64,000 nt of DNA from Glossina fuscipes. Lineage: Eukaryota > Arthropoda > Insecta > Diptera > Glossinidae. Positions within the stretch are counted from its first letter, which is position 1. Each line of letters starts with the position of its first letter. The stretch covers positions 6,455,426-6,519,425 of the forward strand of contig NW_023998421.1 of assembly GCF_014805625.2 (NCBI RefSeq), in the 5' to 3' direction. Positions 1-13,780 of this stretch are shown here, piece after piece. A program made the translations under genes and the position numbers. Below the pieces are notes generated by a model that made no database searches, had not been told where the DNA came from, and saw only the letters and a list, made by a program, of their open reading frames with translations.

Positions 1-905
1 ATAGCCATCTTACAACTGCTACGCCTTTATTTAATTTATTTAACGAGTTTATAAAACAAAAATTCCCCTTAATTTTTGAACATTGCATTAGAATGCAATT
101 AATTGACTTTAATATTACGTATGATATGTCAGTTGCTAGAAAGCCACGACCAGATAGATCCACTTGATTCATCTTTGTAATTAAGACAGACAACATATGG
201 TTTTAACAAAAGTACACTTACATAGCAATTCGCCATATTTAATTCGGGAACAATGAGGCAACACAGCCTTGTCAACAGTAATTATCGAGTATTTTTCGAT
301 AATGATAACCTTAAACGTCTTTTAGCATTTTGAAAACAAGCCAACTAAATAAGAGTTCATTTTCAGAAATGTTGACCTCATGCACGTGTACAATAACAAC
401 ACCAACACCAACAACAACAACAAAATATGTAAATAGGAAAAGACGAACTAAAAGTTAAATGTTCAGCATATTGACGGCGCAGTTTCATAATGATAGGTCT
501 GCGTTAAACAAATTTACATAAATAGAAGCAGTTGTGTACACACGCACATTGTAAACTATATATATATATATAAACAGGTAAAAAGCAGCGTTGGAGCTTC
601 AGTAAAAATTTAGCTAACACATTCATACCGATGTTACTGGCGTATGGGTACAAATGCGTGCGTATGTGTATTTTTTTATTTTCTATCTATTCGTTTGCTA
701 AAGTTCCACTTTAAGCACTATTCGGCTGAAAAAGGTGCATGCGCGCATAATTTTCATATTAATAATGTCTCCCTACGCTATTAGCGCATTTGCGGTGCGT
801 TAACGAAATCGTTTTTTTTTTTTTAGTTTTTTCTTTCGTGGGCTATATACAGAATATTTATTTACGCGTAGTTAGCTATGAACAAATGCGTAACATATGT
901 ACGTA

Positions 906-943
<38 letters not shown>

Positions 944-1698
944 ACTTTGTAAATGTATATGTATGCATATATATGTGTGACTAAGCTTCTTATGCGCTCA
1001 TAGATAAATACGCATACGCATGAATCCTATGCCAACGTACATCAATTAATCTATTCAAGGTTATGTTCAGGGCTATACGCATAGAAACTAAATCGATGCG
1101 TTGTCGTTTCAAATTGTTATCGTTGTTGTTGCCGGTGCGGTTATTATTTCGTTTTCTGGTTTCGTATTAATTGGTGCGTTTTTACGATGTGGTTTTACTT
1201 CTTTTTTTATACATAAATTTTCGCTAGCTTCAATATTTTATTTGAATTATTTTTGGAAAGTTTGTGGTTTTATGAGTTTTTTTTTTTTTGTGCTTCATTG
1301 CTAATGTAACATTTGATGAGGGAAATTAATACACGCATTTTAGCAAATTAGTTAAGTTGCCTTTTTTATCAGTAAAAAACATTAAGTAATCCAAGGAAAT
1401 CTAAGCTTTTATGTATAAAAACATTTAAAAGATATAAAAGCATTATGTAAAAACTATTTTAGTAAAATCCAAATTTCGTCGAATTTTATTATCAATGTAT
1501 TGAATAACTAAACGAATTATTTATAGATTAGTTTGAAAAAAATTACAATAGAAATATATAACGGAAGTTCCGGATTGCGGACTTAATTTTCGCTATGCCA
1601 AGGGAGAAATTTTTTTACGGTTATCTAGATGTACTCTCTCTCTCTCTCTTTCTCTTTCTTTAGGGGCAGCAAAGATCTAAGCTTTTCTATCCATTTTG
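1..1698. other. No gene seen; AT-rich with TA and CAA runs
   Basis: It contains TATA runs at 557-572 and 908-938, a CAA/CCAACA run near 400-425, and TCTCTC near 1635. Frames at 790 and 1101 are low-complexity. I see no exon. Confidence 0.6.
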
Positions 1699-1871
1699 CT
1701 GTCCGTCCGTCTGTCCGTCTTATATCCATGTATTTAACCTATAGGTCGTTTGATAAAATTTAGCACGTGAACATCTTTCGCTTAAGAACGAAGACTATTG
1801 GAAGGGACTTGGATCGGATTACTTTTTCGACCACTACTTATGTAACGTCTTATATTGAAAAGTCGTCATAT
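1699..1871 (-). repeat. Family A dispersed repeat, copy 1
   Basis: Family A is a MITE-like repeat of about 330 bp. Its landmarks are an ATACCCTACACCACTT end, an internal GACGGACAGAC tract, the string CGATCGGTATAATAAAAGG, TTAATATACC and a closing GTGGTGTAGGGT. This copy is in reverse orientation and shows GTCCGTCCGTCTGTCCGTC and the segment near AAAGTCGTC. Both ends are lost. Confidence 0.6.
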
Positions 1872-3155
1872 GAAAGAAAAAAGATATGGGAATAAACCCA
1901 TTCCAGCTCTTTACATCAAGCTGGTTCAGCTCCCCCTATTGTATTTTTTTTTAAATTGTTGTCTTGCCAATCCATATTGTGCCATATTTTGATGGAGGTA
2001 ATTTCCTTTAAGAAGAAAAATAAAAACGTTAAAGAATTAGGATTAGGATAGAAAGGGTCTAAGGTATTACGGGATTTCATTTAAATGTATATAATTTTTA
2101 TATGGGAATTATAATGAAAAGAACATGTTCGCTTTTAACCTCAAATTTTGTCTACTCTCTTTTAATGCACAACAACAATAACAAGAAGGAAAAGTTAAAG
2201 AAACGTTGACGATTTTCTTTATTAATTTAACAAATATAAAAAAGAAAAAAGTTACATTATCAAAAAGTACCTGCACTTGTACTAAAAAAAGGGGTCGTCA
2301 AATGAATCGTGAACCACACATCTTATTATAGCTTAGTCTTATAATTGCTTAAAGTCCAAACTTTCGATACGAAACATGCAACCAACTTTTATAGAATTTT
2401 CCATTCGACACTTTTTTTGTAATGTCAATATACTTTGATATGTGCATGTATACGAATAGATTCTCATACATATGCAGTTTACGTATGCTTACTTCATGCT
2501 GCTTATTTGTGTATATAAATACACATGTGTATATAGGAACTTGTTCCTATTTTATTTTTCAAGTTTATGTTTTGCTGCTTCTTTCTATGCTGCCGTCGTC
2601 GTTAGTTGACGGTGTCATTGTATTTAATTCTGTTTACTAAACTTTTAGATCTTTAATAAAGTGAAGGTGCTTGCGTAGTTTTGAAGACGCAAGACGCTCG
2701 CGGTGTGACACATATATGTACATATATGTTCAAAATAGCTTGTGTAGGTTTGCTGTGCTTTATTTTATTTATTTATTTATTTTTTTTCTATGTACATGCG
2801 TTTTTGGTTACAAAACAACAAAGCGTGAATGAACTTTTCAAGGTGAACTATACAAATAACTAACAACAACTATTATATGTGAGCAGCACACACACAACAG
2901 CATAATCAGTAACAAGCACAAAAATTTGGGAAAAAAAAGCTTCAAATTTCAAAGAACATTAAAAAAAGGCAAACATGGAATGGCATTAGAATAGCAGAGC
3001 AAAGAGGATAGAGTAAGAGAGAAGATAAGAAAAAAATCATATTTTTGAAAATATAAATGCAAAGCACAACAAACTACGACGATAGGTAAAAAAAAAAAAA
3101 AAAATTTTTGTAGGGCAAAAAAGTGATTGGAGAGAAGTTGCAGATACGATGGCAT

Positions 3156-3509
3156 GATTACAAGATAGCAAAATAACATACGCGATATTAGGTTAGGAAA
3201 TATAATTTTAAGAACAATTTTTATTTTTGGATATAAAAAATATATAAATATATTCTTTATATATATTTACAAAATTATACAAAAAGATATAAAATATTTA
3301 TAAAAAAGATTATTTATTATATTAAAAAAAATATTTTTTTAAACCTGAGGACAAACATTTATTTATTATATTAAAAAGAAATTTTTTTTAAACCTGAGAA
3401 CAAAATAAAGTTTTCTTTTTGAAGTTTATATTTCTTCAAGAGAGAGATTACAAGATAGGACAATAACATGCGCGATGTAAGGTTAGGAAGTATAATTTTA
3501 AGAAAAAAA
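3156..3509. repeat. 290-bp-spaced direct duplication with nested repeats
   Basis: GATTACAAGATAG...ATAACAT.CGCGAT...GGTTAGGAA.TATAATTTTA occurs at 3156-3219 and again at 3446-3509 with few changes. Between them an AT-rich unit (ATTTATTATATTAAAAA...TTTAAACCTGAG.ACAAA) is itself repeated twice about 48 bp apart. The tract to 3660 stays very AT-rich. Confidence 0.7.
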
Positions 3510-5394
3510 TTTATTTCACATATAAAAAAAAATTTTTTTAAACAAATGTGTGTTTTAAATATAAATTTTTTTTTTTTAAATAAATAATAAATTTTTTTTT
3601 TTAAATATAGAAAACTGTTTTTTAACTCTGAAAAAAAACAACCGATTTTTTAAATTTACATTACGTTAAGAGAGGAAAAAAAACAAATGCAGATCAGTCA
3701 TTGTCTCTTCAATTTGTTGCTCGCTAGGAACATATGTTGTGCGTTGCTTAGCGTAAGCTTTTTTTAAAAATTTCTTTATCGCAAAAGAGCTTTCGAAATT
3801 TGTGCTATATGCACACACAGATACGCCTTGGTATGTATATGTAGTTTAACATAAGCATGACTACCAAAAATTAAGCGAAACGACAGCAACAGCAACAGCA
3901 ACAACAACAACAACAAAAACTAAGAATAATAGAAATTCTAATAACAATTCTTGGAAAATAAAAAAACAAAGCAAAACATATTTAGCAAGTGTCAGTGAAC
4001 TCTTTATGCGTTCAAAATGATGATGCGATGGTAGATCGCATAAATCAACCAAACACATTCCCATTCACATTTACATCTACATAAGTTTGTATTTATATGT
4101 TATATGTATATTTATATAATATCTAACACACATGCAATATATTTCGAGTTCTATGTGAATAAACCCAAAAAGCAAAAAAAAAACCTTAACAGTGCAATAG
4201 CAACACGAGCAAAACTATTTCGGCGTTTTTTTTGTTATTTTTTTTTTGTTTTTTTGCTTTTCTGTATATTTGTTTATTTAAAAGCTATTAAGGAGTGGTT
4301 TCAGGAAAAATATACGCAATCAAAAAAAAAGGTCTTATCTTTTACTTTACGACATTTAAACAATAGTTGCTATTGTTGTTGTTGCTGTCGTTTTTGCATT
4401 TACTTTAGTACACTTCGATCAAATTTTTCTTTTTTACTTCATTGTGAAAGGAGAGATTTATCATATTTGATGCAAAAAAGTAAGGCAATGACACATTCGC
4501 CATATAATCTCCGGTAAGAGTTTCCATTACTGTCCGTCCGCAGGCTGAAGGTGTCTGATGCATCGTAAAAACAAGGCAGAATGAGGCACAATTTACATGT
4601 GAATATCGTACAATTGTGGACTGATTCGAATCATTTCTGCTACGAGCATTTACAGAGATAACAAAAAGCGTTCGGTTATGTAACTCTACATTAAGTGTCA
4701 AGCGAAATTTGGTTCAAAATGAATTTAGGGATAGATTCTGCTGCAGGGTCTTCGCTGGAAAGTCTTACCATTACCTTTATTGCGCAAAATTTAAAAACTA
4801 ACTTTCTGTTAACGATATAAGAGGATTCTACATAAACTGATGATAAAATCTTCATTTATTGCTATGCATGAATTCGGTTTGCTTCGAAAGTATAATTAAG
4901 TACTATTTTGCAAACGAAGTTTTGGCGAAATGCCGACAGGCATGCAAAGCATTGCCTTAAATGCATAACTTAAAAAGCAATTCATTTTGAAAGACCTTAC
5001 CATAAAAATCTTGCCCTTAATTAGAAGCTTGGATTGATTTTTAACGATTCCTGGCATTTTTTTAAAATAGATTTGAAAGAATTTAAAATTAGTTTAAAAT
5101 TAATTTAATTAATTTAAAATTTTATTTTTTCTCTGCGATTTTCATGTTATTTGCTTTAGATTTAGATTTGTGATCTTTTGTCTTTTTCCTTTTTTTTTTT
5201 TTTTTTAAGTAATTGCTATTCTTTATAAGTGTTTTAAGATGGTTTTATTCTAGTTGCTTGTACATATATTTTATTATAAAAATTTTTGCTTTAAATATTC
5301 TATAAATAAAATCGAAGGTACTAGTTGCTAGCGCCTATCATACCTTAGTCCAAGAATTTATTTCTTTGGGATAAATAAATTATGACAGTAATAA

Positions 5395-5615
5395 TAATAA
5401 CGTCAAAAACAACAACAACAACAACAATAATAATAAAAATAATACTAATAACATTGGTAACATCGTAATAATGACAATAAATCAATAGCAATAACGACAA
5501 GAACAACAACAATAATAATAATATAAATAATAATTATAATAATATTAATGATAATAGCAACAACAACAACAATCATGGTAATGATAATAATAATAATAAT
5601 AATAATAGTAACGCA
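5395..5615. repeat. Degenerate AAC/AAT trinucleotide tract
   Basis: About 220 bp composed almost entirely of AAC, AAT and GAT-type triplets, for example ACAACAACAACAACAATAAT and later ATAATAATAATAATAATAAT. No coding sense is seen. Confidence 0.85.
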
Positions 5616-7453
5616 CACCAGGTCCTATATCAAGCAAATTCAAAATCACCATTGATTATGAATAGGGAACATACTAGTGGGGAAGTAATAAACAACAACA
5701 AAAAACTTAACCAATGAATGGCTAAGCCAATACAATTCAAACACGCACATGTGTTGACTCAAAACAACAAGACAAGCAACTATTGAACCAATGGTTGGTT
5801 AATGGTTATTTATTCCCGGAAACAGAAAGATTCCTAACCGCTAAACAAGATCAAGCAGTATGCATAAAAAATTTTCAAAACACAAAAATATTAAACGGCC
5901 CTAAGGTACAAATTGGTCGATGTAGGTACGGAGGTTAAATATCTAAGACTATAAAACATGTCACATCAAGATGCATATACTTTGGAAACAGAGCGTACAA
6001 GTAGAGACATGATCTGATGGGATCGCTGCCAAAGCAATTTTGATCTTTCGATACGGTATCGCCATGTTGCCAAAAAGATAAGAAAAAGTTGTACAAAATT
6101 ATGGAAAACATGTTGCTTTATAGAGCAATTGTTGTAATTCTTCTCAGTAAATACCATTTTCAAGAGAAAAGTGATCAACATACAGGCAAGCGCCGAACAT
6201 TAAACATAATAACATAGTAATAATAATAAACTATTCAATGAACTTATGCCACAATGGTATACATAAATGAAATCTATCTGCCTGAAGGGTCGAATAGGCA
6301 AAGGGTATCGACTAATAAATCAATGGTCGTGAGTACAATTATCAAGTGCGATGGAACTGATCATTTAAGGCTTTAGTCTTAGAATTTATTTCTTTCGCTA
6401 AATACTTACACACATATACAATAATAATAAAGAATTCGGAAATATTTAGTATGTGAAAATAAGTAAACCTAAACATAACCTTCATTTCCACTATGCTGAC
6501 TATAACTTTTGATCCGGTTCACGTCAACGTTCGCCAACATCATGTAAATCCTTTGAAAGAGAGAAAACTTTTGATATGATGTATAAATGCATGTAACTCT
6601 GGAAACTTTAGGAAATGACACACAACAAGGTCTCTGAATGTACACTGAAACACTTGTGATAGCTTTAAATGTGTAGTCGATGGCCAAGTATATATATACA
6701 CTCACTGTTTTCCTAATCACAAGATTTGTTTAAGAAAGCTTAACTTGTGTCAAACTTTTTCTTTAAGAAGACAAATTATTTTCTAATGTTTGCAGAACAA
6801 ATTCACTTTTTCCCCTTTCTCTTTCTCCATTTCTTTTTCTTTTTAAATTAGGTTAAACTTAATTTTTATTTTGAATTTTTTTTTTCTTTTTTTTTTGTTT
6901 GACTGCTTAATTTTACTTTTCCGTTTTCATTTTCACTTAACAGGCGTACAAATTTGACACTGACAAACAAAGCATACGAATGAAAAATCAAAATAAAATA
7001 TCGAGTCGTCTCTTGGTTCTGTTGTTAATGGTATCTAAGTCACGTCTTGTGAAATTGATATAAATGCTCTATAAAATCGGAAACAAGTTTCTAATAAATT
7101 TGTTCTTGTCGTTGTTTACAAGCGATGTTTGACACGTAAACAATGGCCAGTAGCAGTAGAAAGAAGGTCGTTCCAGGGGATTTGAAAGCATCAAAATTTT
7201 CGTGATTCATGATGTGATACTATCTATGTTGCCATCCACCCTTTAGTTAACATACAGCGGATATTTTCAAATGTAATGAAAAGCTTGTCATTGTAGCGAA
7301 TTTGTGTCCTTGTGTCTTACAAGGAGGTAAGCAACAATAAACCATATAAGCAACAACAAATTTTATGTTCGATAATACGTAATGAATAATAATATGTAAA
7401 ATATGAAAAGAAAACAAATAGAAACACTGTAGGGGGACATGGCGCGAATTTAA

Positions 7454-7670
7454 ATACCCTACACCACTTCACTTAATCCAGTTATTCATTTTCAATAGCG
7501 CGGATCCTTGATTCACCGTAATATTTATAGGTTGAACGCAAGATAAACGGACGGACAGACAAGCCGAGATCGATTCGGAAACATATTATACAATAAAGCG
7601 TAGAATTATATCAAGTCCTTCCCGATAAACTTAATATACTCATGTACTATAACTTACGTGTGGGATAAAA
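7454..7670 (+). repeat. Family A dispersed repeat, copy 2
   Basis: It starts with the clean terminal motif ATACCCTACACCACTT. The GGACGGACAGACAAGC tract, a CAAGTCCTTC block and AACTTAATATACTC follow, and it ends at a degraded GTGTGGGATAAAA. The middle section is shortened compared with other copies. Confidence 0.7.
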
Positions 7671-8529
7671 AATCATTTGTCATAATATTAGGTAATCAAG
7701 AGAAGAGAATTAGCTTTGTTTAGTTAAAAATATCAATGAGCTGAATGAATATATGAATATTTTCATCCATTGATGGTCCCAATATTTTTTTTTTACATTA
7801 CGGACCTAATCGTATATATTAAGATAACATAGCGTGCTATTGTTATAAGAACATGTATAGTTGTGTAAATATCATCATCACGTTAATCGTTTACCGATAA
7901 TGGACGTAAGTTTATCAGTGTGTTATATAATAAAGTATGTATTGCATCATCATGATCATCATCGTCATTATCGTCATTATCATCATCGCATGAATTGTAA
8001 TACGTTTATGTTTAATGTCGAAAACCTCTAATTTATGTGTGCTTGCGTGTCTATGCGTCGTCCCTTCTATTCACTATTGAACATTCTCGTATGTATGAAT
8101 TGAATGCTTTCATGTGAATGTGTGCAAATATTCATTCTCGTCTCCCTCTCCCTCTCCCTATCGCTCTTTCGCACTCTTCTTACGTTTTAGTTTATGTTGG
8201 TTTCTAATACGTTATGGCTGCCAAATGCTTTAAAAATATGCGTTTTTTCCTTTCTGTTTTTTTTATTTGTTCTTATGTTTATAAGTGTGTTTAGTACACA
8301 AGCTTTTTTTTATTTTTTTGGTTTCCTATGTTGTTGAGAAGTATGTTAAGAATTGTTTGCTGGCATTAGGCGGTAGGTTGGTTTTGCTATTGCTAATACA
8401 TTATACATTATATACGCGTTGATGTTGATGTTTGCGTATTTTTCCATTCTCTACAGATATTTATAAGCAACGCGTATGTTTTTTATTTATTTTTTTTTTT
8501 TTGATTATTTCTGGTTTTTGGTATAGTTT

Positions 8530-8562
<33 letters not shown>

Positions 8563-9571
8563 TTATATGTATACATATATATGCACATTAATAGGTTTCT
8601 TGTGGTTCGGGTATACGCGTGTGTTTAACAAGTGCAATAACCTGTAAAAATTGAAAAAAAAAAAAATAACGAATTTATATCTTTAGAATATGTTATTATT
8701 GTTGTTGTTATTGTTGTTGTGAAGTTTGCAAACTATTTCGTTTACTAACAATATCTTAAGGGGGAAAAAATAATTACACTGAAGTACTAGTTGAGAGATA
8801 GTTCGAGAGATTGAGTAGTTAGTTACCTAAGCATATAAATGTATATGCGTACGTTAGTCCGTATCAATATATAAATTCGGGAAATATTTTGTAGATATTT
8901 TCTAACATGAATTAATTACAATCATGCTCTCTACGTAAGCACATGCATACGCATGTTAATATTTAAGTAATAAACATATTGATGAATACAACTCTAGACG
9001 TTCGGTTAACTCTTGTGGCAAAAAGTATTCACTCCATCAAGGGCATATATAGATTAGTTACTTTCAGAAAAGAGAACAAGAAAAGAAATCAATTATATTA
9101 TATTCATCGTTAACAATTATTCCCTTTTATCGTTACACCCGTCACTCAATGAAACGATTTGTAATTGTCAGAAATACCGAAACGATATGAGCATAGTTTG
9201 TGTTTGAATTTGATTCGAGTGCTTTCATATCGAGTTTAGGTTTTTCATTCGTTCCATTTTCAATGAATTATTCATGATATCATCGGTATATATAGAACAA
9301 AATAAGGGGAACCATCAATCCATAATTGCAAATTACTTTCGAGCTAACTCGATAATGAAAATTTTATGTCGACATCAGAGTATTCTAAACTATAGATCTC
9401 CTTGTTCGAACAAATATTCCGGTTCGGATTAGTCCACATTGCGGTATTCCTACAATCGAAGTAACTTGGGTCGAAAATAATGAATTTATGTTTAGAAATT
9501 CAGTTTCAAGATCAGTCTATTGTACCAAGATATGCCAAATTTTGAAAAAAAAACAAAATAAGTAAAAAAAT

Positions 9572-9900
9572 TATAGTGGGCTACGGCCCACCGTTAAGTA
9601 CCATATAGCGCTTTGCACAGTTATTTATATAACGACTATTCAATAAAAGCCGTTACATGGAAAGTACTTCAAAAATTTGGTACTTTTCGAATCGTTTTCA
9701 CACAGCGCTCCTCCTTAGATCAAAACACATCGGTGCACCAAATTTCATTAAAATAGTTCGAAATTTACTGTTTATAGGCTAAACAAATGACAAGAAAATA
9801 GTGGACGGACAGACGGACAAGCAACATTAAATAGGTATAATAAGAGATGCGTCTGCCTCAAGTCCTTCTGCGTGTTGCACATATTCGCGCAAACTTCGCG
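9572..9900 (+). repeat. Family A dispersed repeat, copy 3
   Basis: This nearly full-length copy opens with TATAGTGGGCTACGGCCCACC. It carries ACACATCGGTGCACCAAATT, GGACGGACAGACGGACAAGC, GGTATAATAAGAG and CAAGTCCTTCTGCGTGTTGC, but its 3' end is lost. A second repeat-like segment (ATACCCATTACCAAAGGATG, near 9975) follows it. Confidence 0.7.
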
Positions 9901-11588
9901 CGTGTAACGTTCCATGGTAAGTGATGTAGGATATAATAAGAGACTTTTTTTAAGGCGATATCTATAATAATTATACCCATTACCAAAGGATGAGGGTACG
10001 TTCATTTTGTCAAAACGTTTGCAACGCTCAGAAATAAGCTTTAAATATCCCATAAGGTATAATAAATTCTAGGCCAGTTTCAAATTCGCAATGCTCCTGA
10101 GCATGACTGCCCTTTCATCTGTCCATTTATCCGTCTGCTCAACTGTATGATATCTGTTGTACACATTCTCGCGTTCGTAGAAATGTAGATAACCCCTGAA
10201 AAAGGCTTTTAAAATTATCCAAACTTTTAAGAGCACACAACGCCTAGAAAACTATGTAACAAAAACTGCGGGGACCTTTGTTTTCCGTGTCTTTTGCTTG
10301 TTACTCATAACACATAAATTTTCCTTTTACTCTAAAAATTGAAAAAATCCACCGCGCCCACTCAATATAGTGTTTGAAAATCTGGTCCTTTATTTTCTTA
10401 AGGATCTTGGTGATGGATACACAAACAAACAAGAAAATTATAAAAACCCAACCGTTCCGTATTCATTTCCGTACTCCTCTACTTTTTACAGTCAGGAGCT
10501 TTTATTACTTTGAAAGTCTTACGTGTGCATTCCGTTTTCTTCTTCATCATGGAGTCTGCTTTCAAGACTAAGCTTCCATATGCATTGCGATTGTTCTTTT
10601 GTATCATTTTCTTAATTCATTTTCAAACCCCACTCTTGATTGGTTACCTCCTTTCTGTGTAGCTTAGATTTTTTTCCCAACTCATGCTAGTCTCTGGCTA
10701 CGCAATGTCGAGCCTGAGGCCCATAAATGTCTGTATACAAAAGGACGTAAAACATATTATATAAAAGAATTGAAAATTATTAAAAATGTATAAAAAAAAA
10801 TTATTGTGCATAAATAAGAGAAAAAAACTTGGACAAAACCATTTAGCCATTTTTTCTTCTAAACGACTTCAAAATCTTGGATATATGAGCTGATGATGAA
10901 TTTTTTATAACCTACTGCAGCTGCTTACAAGTGTGCAAGTGTGTGCATGAATGTATGAAGAATGTGTTTACCTGAGTATGAGTGATTTTAATTTGCTTAT
11001 TATTATACCCATATAACAGTCGAACGTATTTCGCGTGGTAGGTGTTTGTAGAAATTGTCCAGTAGACCTTTGCTATACATTACCACTTTGAAGGTTGTTA
11101 AGCATCAAAATCACTTCTATCTATCCGTTCATCTCTTCCATTTTCTGCTGTTACAAGACTACTTCTCTGCCCCGCCGTAGCGAGCAGTTATCAGGTGATT
11201 TATGTTTCTGAAATATTTTGGATGTCGTTTGTGTTGTGACCATTAAATTAATTGCAATTTATCGATTTTCAAATTGCACACAAACAGCATACACAACAAA
11301 CCTTCAAAAATATGCTGGCGCTGATATTATGCACACACACACACACACACACATACACACACATATACACCTTGCGAGCAAACGTAGTATAGTAGTAAGG
11401 CTACTATTTGATGAGGGCCATAGTAGTTGATGTTGTTGTAACAACAATTGCATAAAAACTCGTTATAAATAAAAAGAACATTTCGGTTCTGTAAGGTTGC
11501 GCGCAATGTTTCATTCATACATGAGCAAATCGTAAAGTACAAAAGAAAAAAAAGAAGTTGTACCGAAACGAACGAAACATTTAAAATT

Positions 11589-11598
<10 letters not shown>

Positions 11599-11621
<23 letters not shown>

Positions 11622-11622
11622 A
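11599..11622. repeat. Poly-A tract
   Basis: A run of about 24 A. Several similar runs exist (48008-48032, 45164-45180, 15630-15644 as T). No retroposed gene body is seen beside this one. Confidence 0.9.
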
Positions 11623-13300
11623 CAGAAAAGTGGAAGAAAAAAAGAGAAATGGAAAACATTTACACAATTCAGATGCCGCGTCACGAATCACGATATTTCA
11701 AACTGAATTGTAATGGGGATACAATACAAACACACACACACACAAACAAACACAAACACGCACACGCACATACACAAAAATAAAATTTCCCCTTTGGCCG
11801 TTAAAGAGAATGCAGCAACATGCAGCGCGTAGATCTTTCATTTTTCCTTTTTTTACCCGAGCAAATATTTACCGTATAACTTTAGAGCTCTGTTAGATTT
11901 TTCCCTTTAAATTTTTGTTGTTTTCCTTCTGATTCTCGATACTTTCCTAGTTCTATTCGTAACTGTTATGCCAGTGATTCATATTGTACGGGTTCGGTTT
12001 GTATTGCCCGTGTTTTAGTGTTTGTGTTTTTAGAACAAGTGTACTACTACAATATTTATATGATCCACGCATTGTAAACGAGGCCTGTTGGCAATAATAA
12101 AAAATATTGTATGTACGTTTATGTGTGAGTGCGTGTATAAAATATTTTCTATGAGAACCATTAAAAAATACATCAACGATAGCCAGTCCAACAACTTAAA
12201 TGATGGCATGGTGCGACGGTCGCTCTTGCCACTAAAAACATTAATACAAAGATGAACGACAACAACAACAACAACAACAACAGTAAGAAATGCGCGTGTA
12301 CGGCTTTACTATGACAACGGAATACTAAGTTAGTTGATGACTTTCTTCCTTTAAGGATTTTAAGCATACTTCCTTTTGCCTAGTTTCAGGCTTTTAGGAC
12401 TTTGCACACTTAGGGGAAATATTTCGCGAAAATATTTCGTAAAAATGTATTTTCAATTATTTCTATACCTGAAGAAGAGCATCGCCTGCCAAGGTAAGCT
12501 TGCTATATAGCTTATCCAAATTTCTGCCTAAATTCAATATAGTTTTCATTTATGTCTCCATATGACATTAAATTTTTGGGTTCAGTTTCATTTATATACA
12601 TATACACATACGGCTAAGGATTGTGTGTGTAGGATGTTTGCTCGGTTTGTTATTAAAGGTACATACACATGAAACCAAGGGATCACATATAATGCGTTAT
12701 CTTTGCTGTCACAGCAATAGCAATGATGAGGCACCAACCAACTACAACAAGACATATATTATTACATATATTACGCAAAAGGGAAAGCTTTTAAAACTAC
12801 TACTACTACTACTTTAAGAGTTTAGTGCGACCAAGAGGATAATATATACTTTAAGTTATCCATGCTAGAGCACAGACAGCATCTAAGATACCACCACATA
12901 TTTTTCATTTATTAATTTTTTAAATATATAAAAAAAGAGGACAAAGCCGATGTGACTTGTAAAAAACATAATGAAAGTAATTACTTTTTTATTAAACGTG
13001 GTTAGAAAAATTACATGTAGTGCGTCTTTAACAAGGAGTCTGACGATAACTTAAAAATTTTCACTGTAAAAATATTTTACAGTCATGACGTATGCAAACT
13101 TGATGAACCTGGACATAAACATGTATTTGGATATATCTATTTCTCCATTTGCTCATTTGTGAAATCCCAGTTACCTCTTCAAAATTTTATACAAAAGTAT
13201 AATCGGGGATTGAAACTTTCATCTATATATATACATCTATATATGTACAGTTGAAAATTACCAAAATTGATTAATGGATTTCATTGTAATTAATTTTTAA

Positions 13301-13609
13301 GGATATATTAAGTTTGTGCGTATATGTGCAAAATTGAGAACGTCTTGAGATGGACCCACCTTTTAGTATACCGATTGACTCAAAATCGCTTTCTATATCT
13401 ATCTAAGTTATGTGTCTTTGTCCGTCTTGGTTTCTTGTGCTCAAGAGATAATTTTTGAAATATTTTGATGAAATTTTGATGCACCGACAGATTTTGGCTC
13501 AAGGACGAATGCTGTTGGCCATTTCCCACGTAAAACTTTATTTTAAAAAGTCGTTAATTAAATAACTATCTTAAGCGAATTAGTGTAGGGTATTTGATGG
13601 TGAGCCGTA
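13301..13609 (-). repeat. Family A dispersed repeat, copy 4
   Basis: It lies in reverse orientation with GATATATTAAGTTTGTGCG at the left, TATACCGATTGACTC and TTTGTCCGTCTTGG inside, and TAGTGTAGGGTATTTGATGG at the right. Both ends are recognisable. Confidence 0.7.
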
Positions 13610-13692
13610 TCCGAGTATAAAGCTGTTAATTGTTTTCCTTTACGTTCGAATAAGAGCAATGTTAGCTTTTCTTCTTCTTTTTTATAAGATAG

Positions 13693-13780
13693 ATTGCTTA
13701 GAGGACGCTCCCTGTACGAGTGTTACGAGTGATGATCGGAAAGAAATGGGGATTGGCCGCACTCCACGACGTGTGTGTCG
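13693..13780 (+). other. Candidate orphan exon
   Basis: An 88-nt block of about 50 percent GC in AT-rich surroundings is preceded by a pyrimidine tract and AG (TTCTTTTTTATAAGATAG) and followed by G|GTAACT. The open phase reads (D)CLEDAPCT, then SVTSDDRKEMGIGRTPRRVC. No family is recognised. It could be an exon of an unseen long gene, or chance. Confidence 0.2.

Larger units (their letters stand above)
1872..7453. other. No gene seen; low-complexity DNA
   Basis: Homopolymer T and A runs, CAA runs near 3895-3915 and the AAC/AAT tract dominate, apart from the duplication described separately. Frames on both strands here have no domains and consist of F/Y/I/L/K runs. Confidence 0.6.

Noticed and set aside
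4104..4517. 137-codon + frame
   Set aside because: Mostly poly-T/poly-A encoded F and K runs with a CYCCCCCR stretch from a TTG repeat; not protein-like.
5395..5615. CRISPR-like or satellite array
   Set aside because: Only degenerate trinucleotide repetition, with no spacer/repeat structure.
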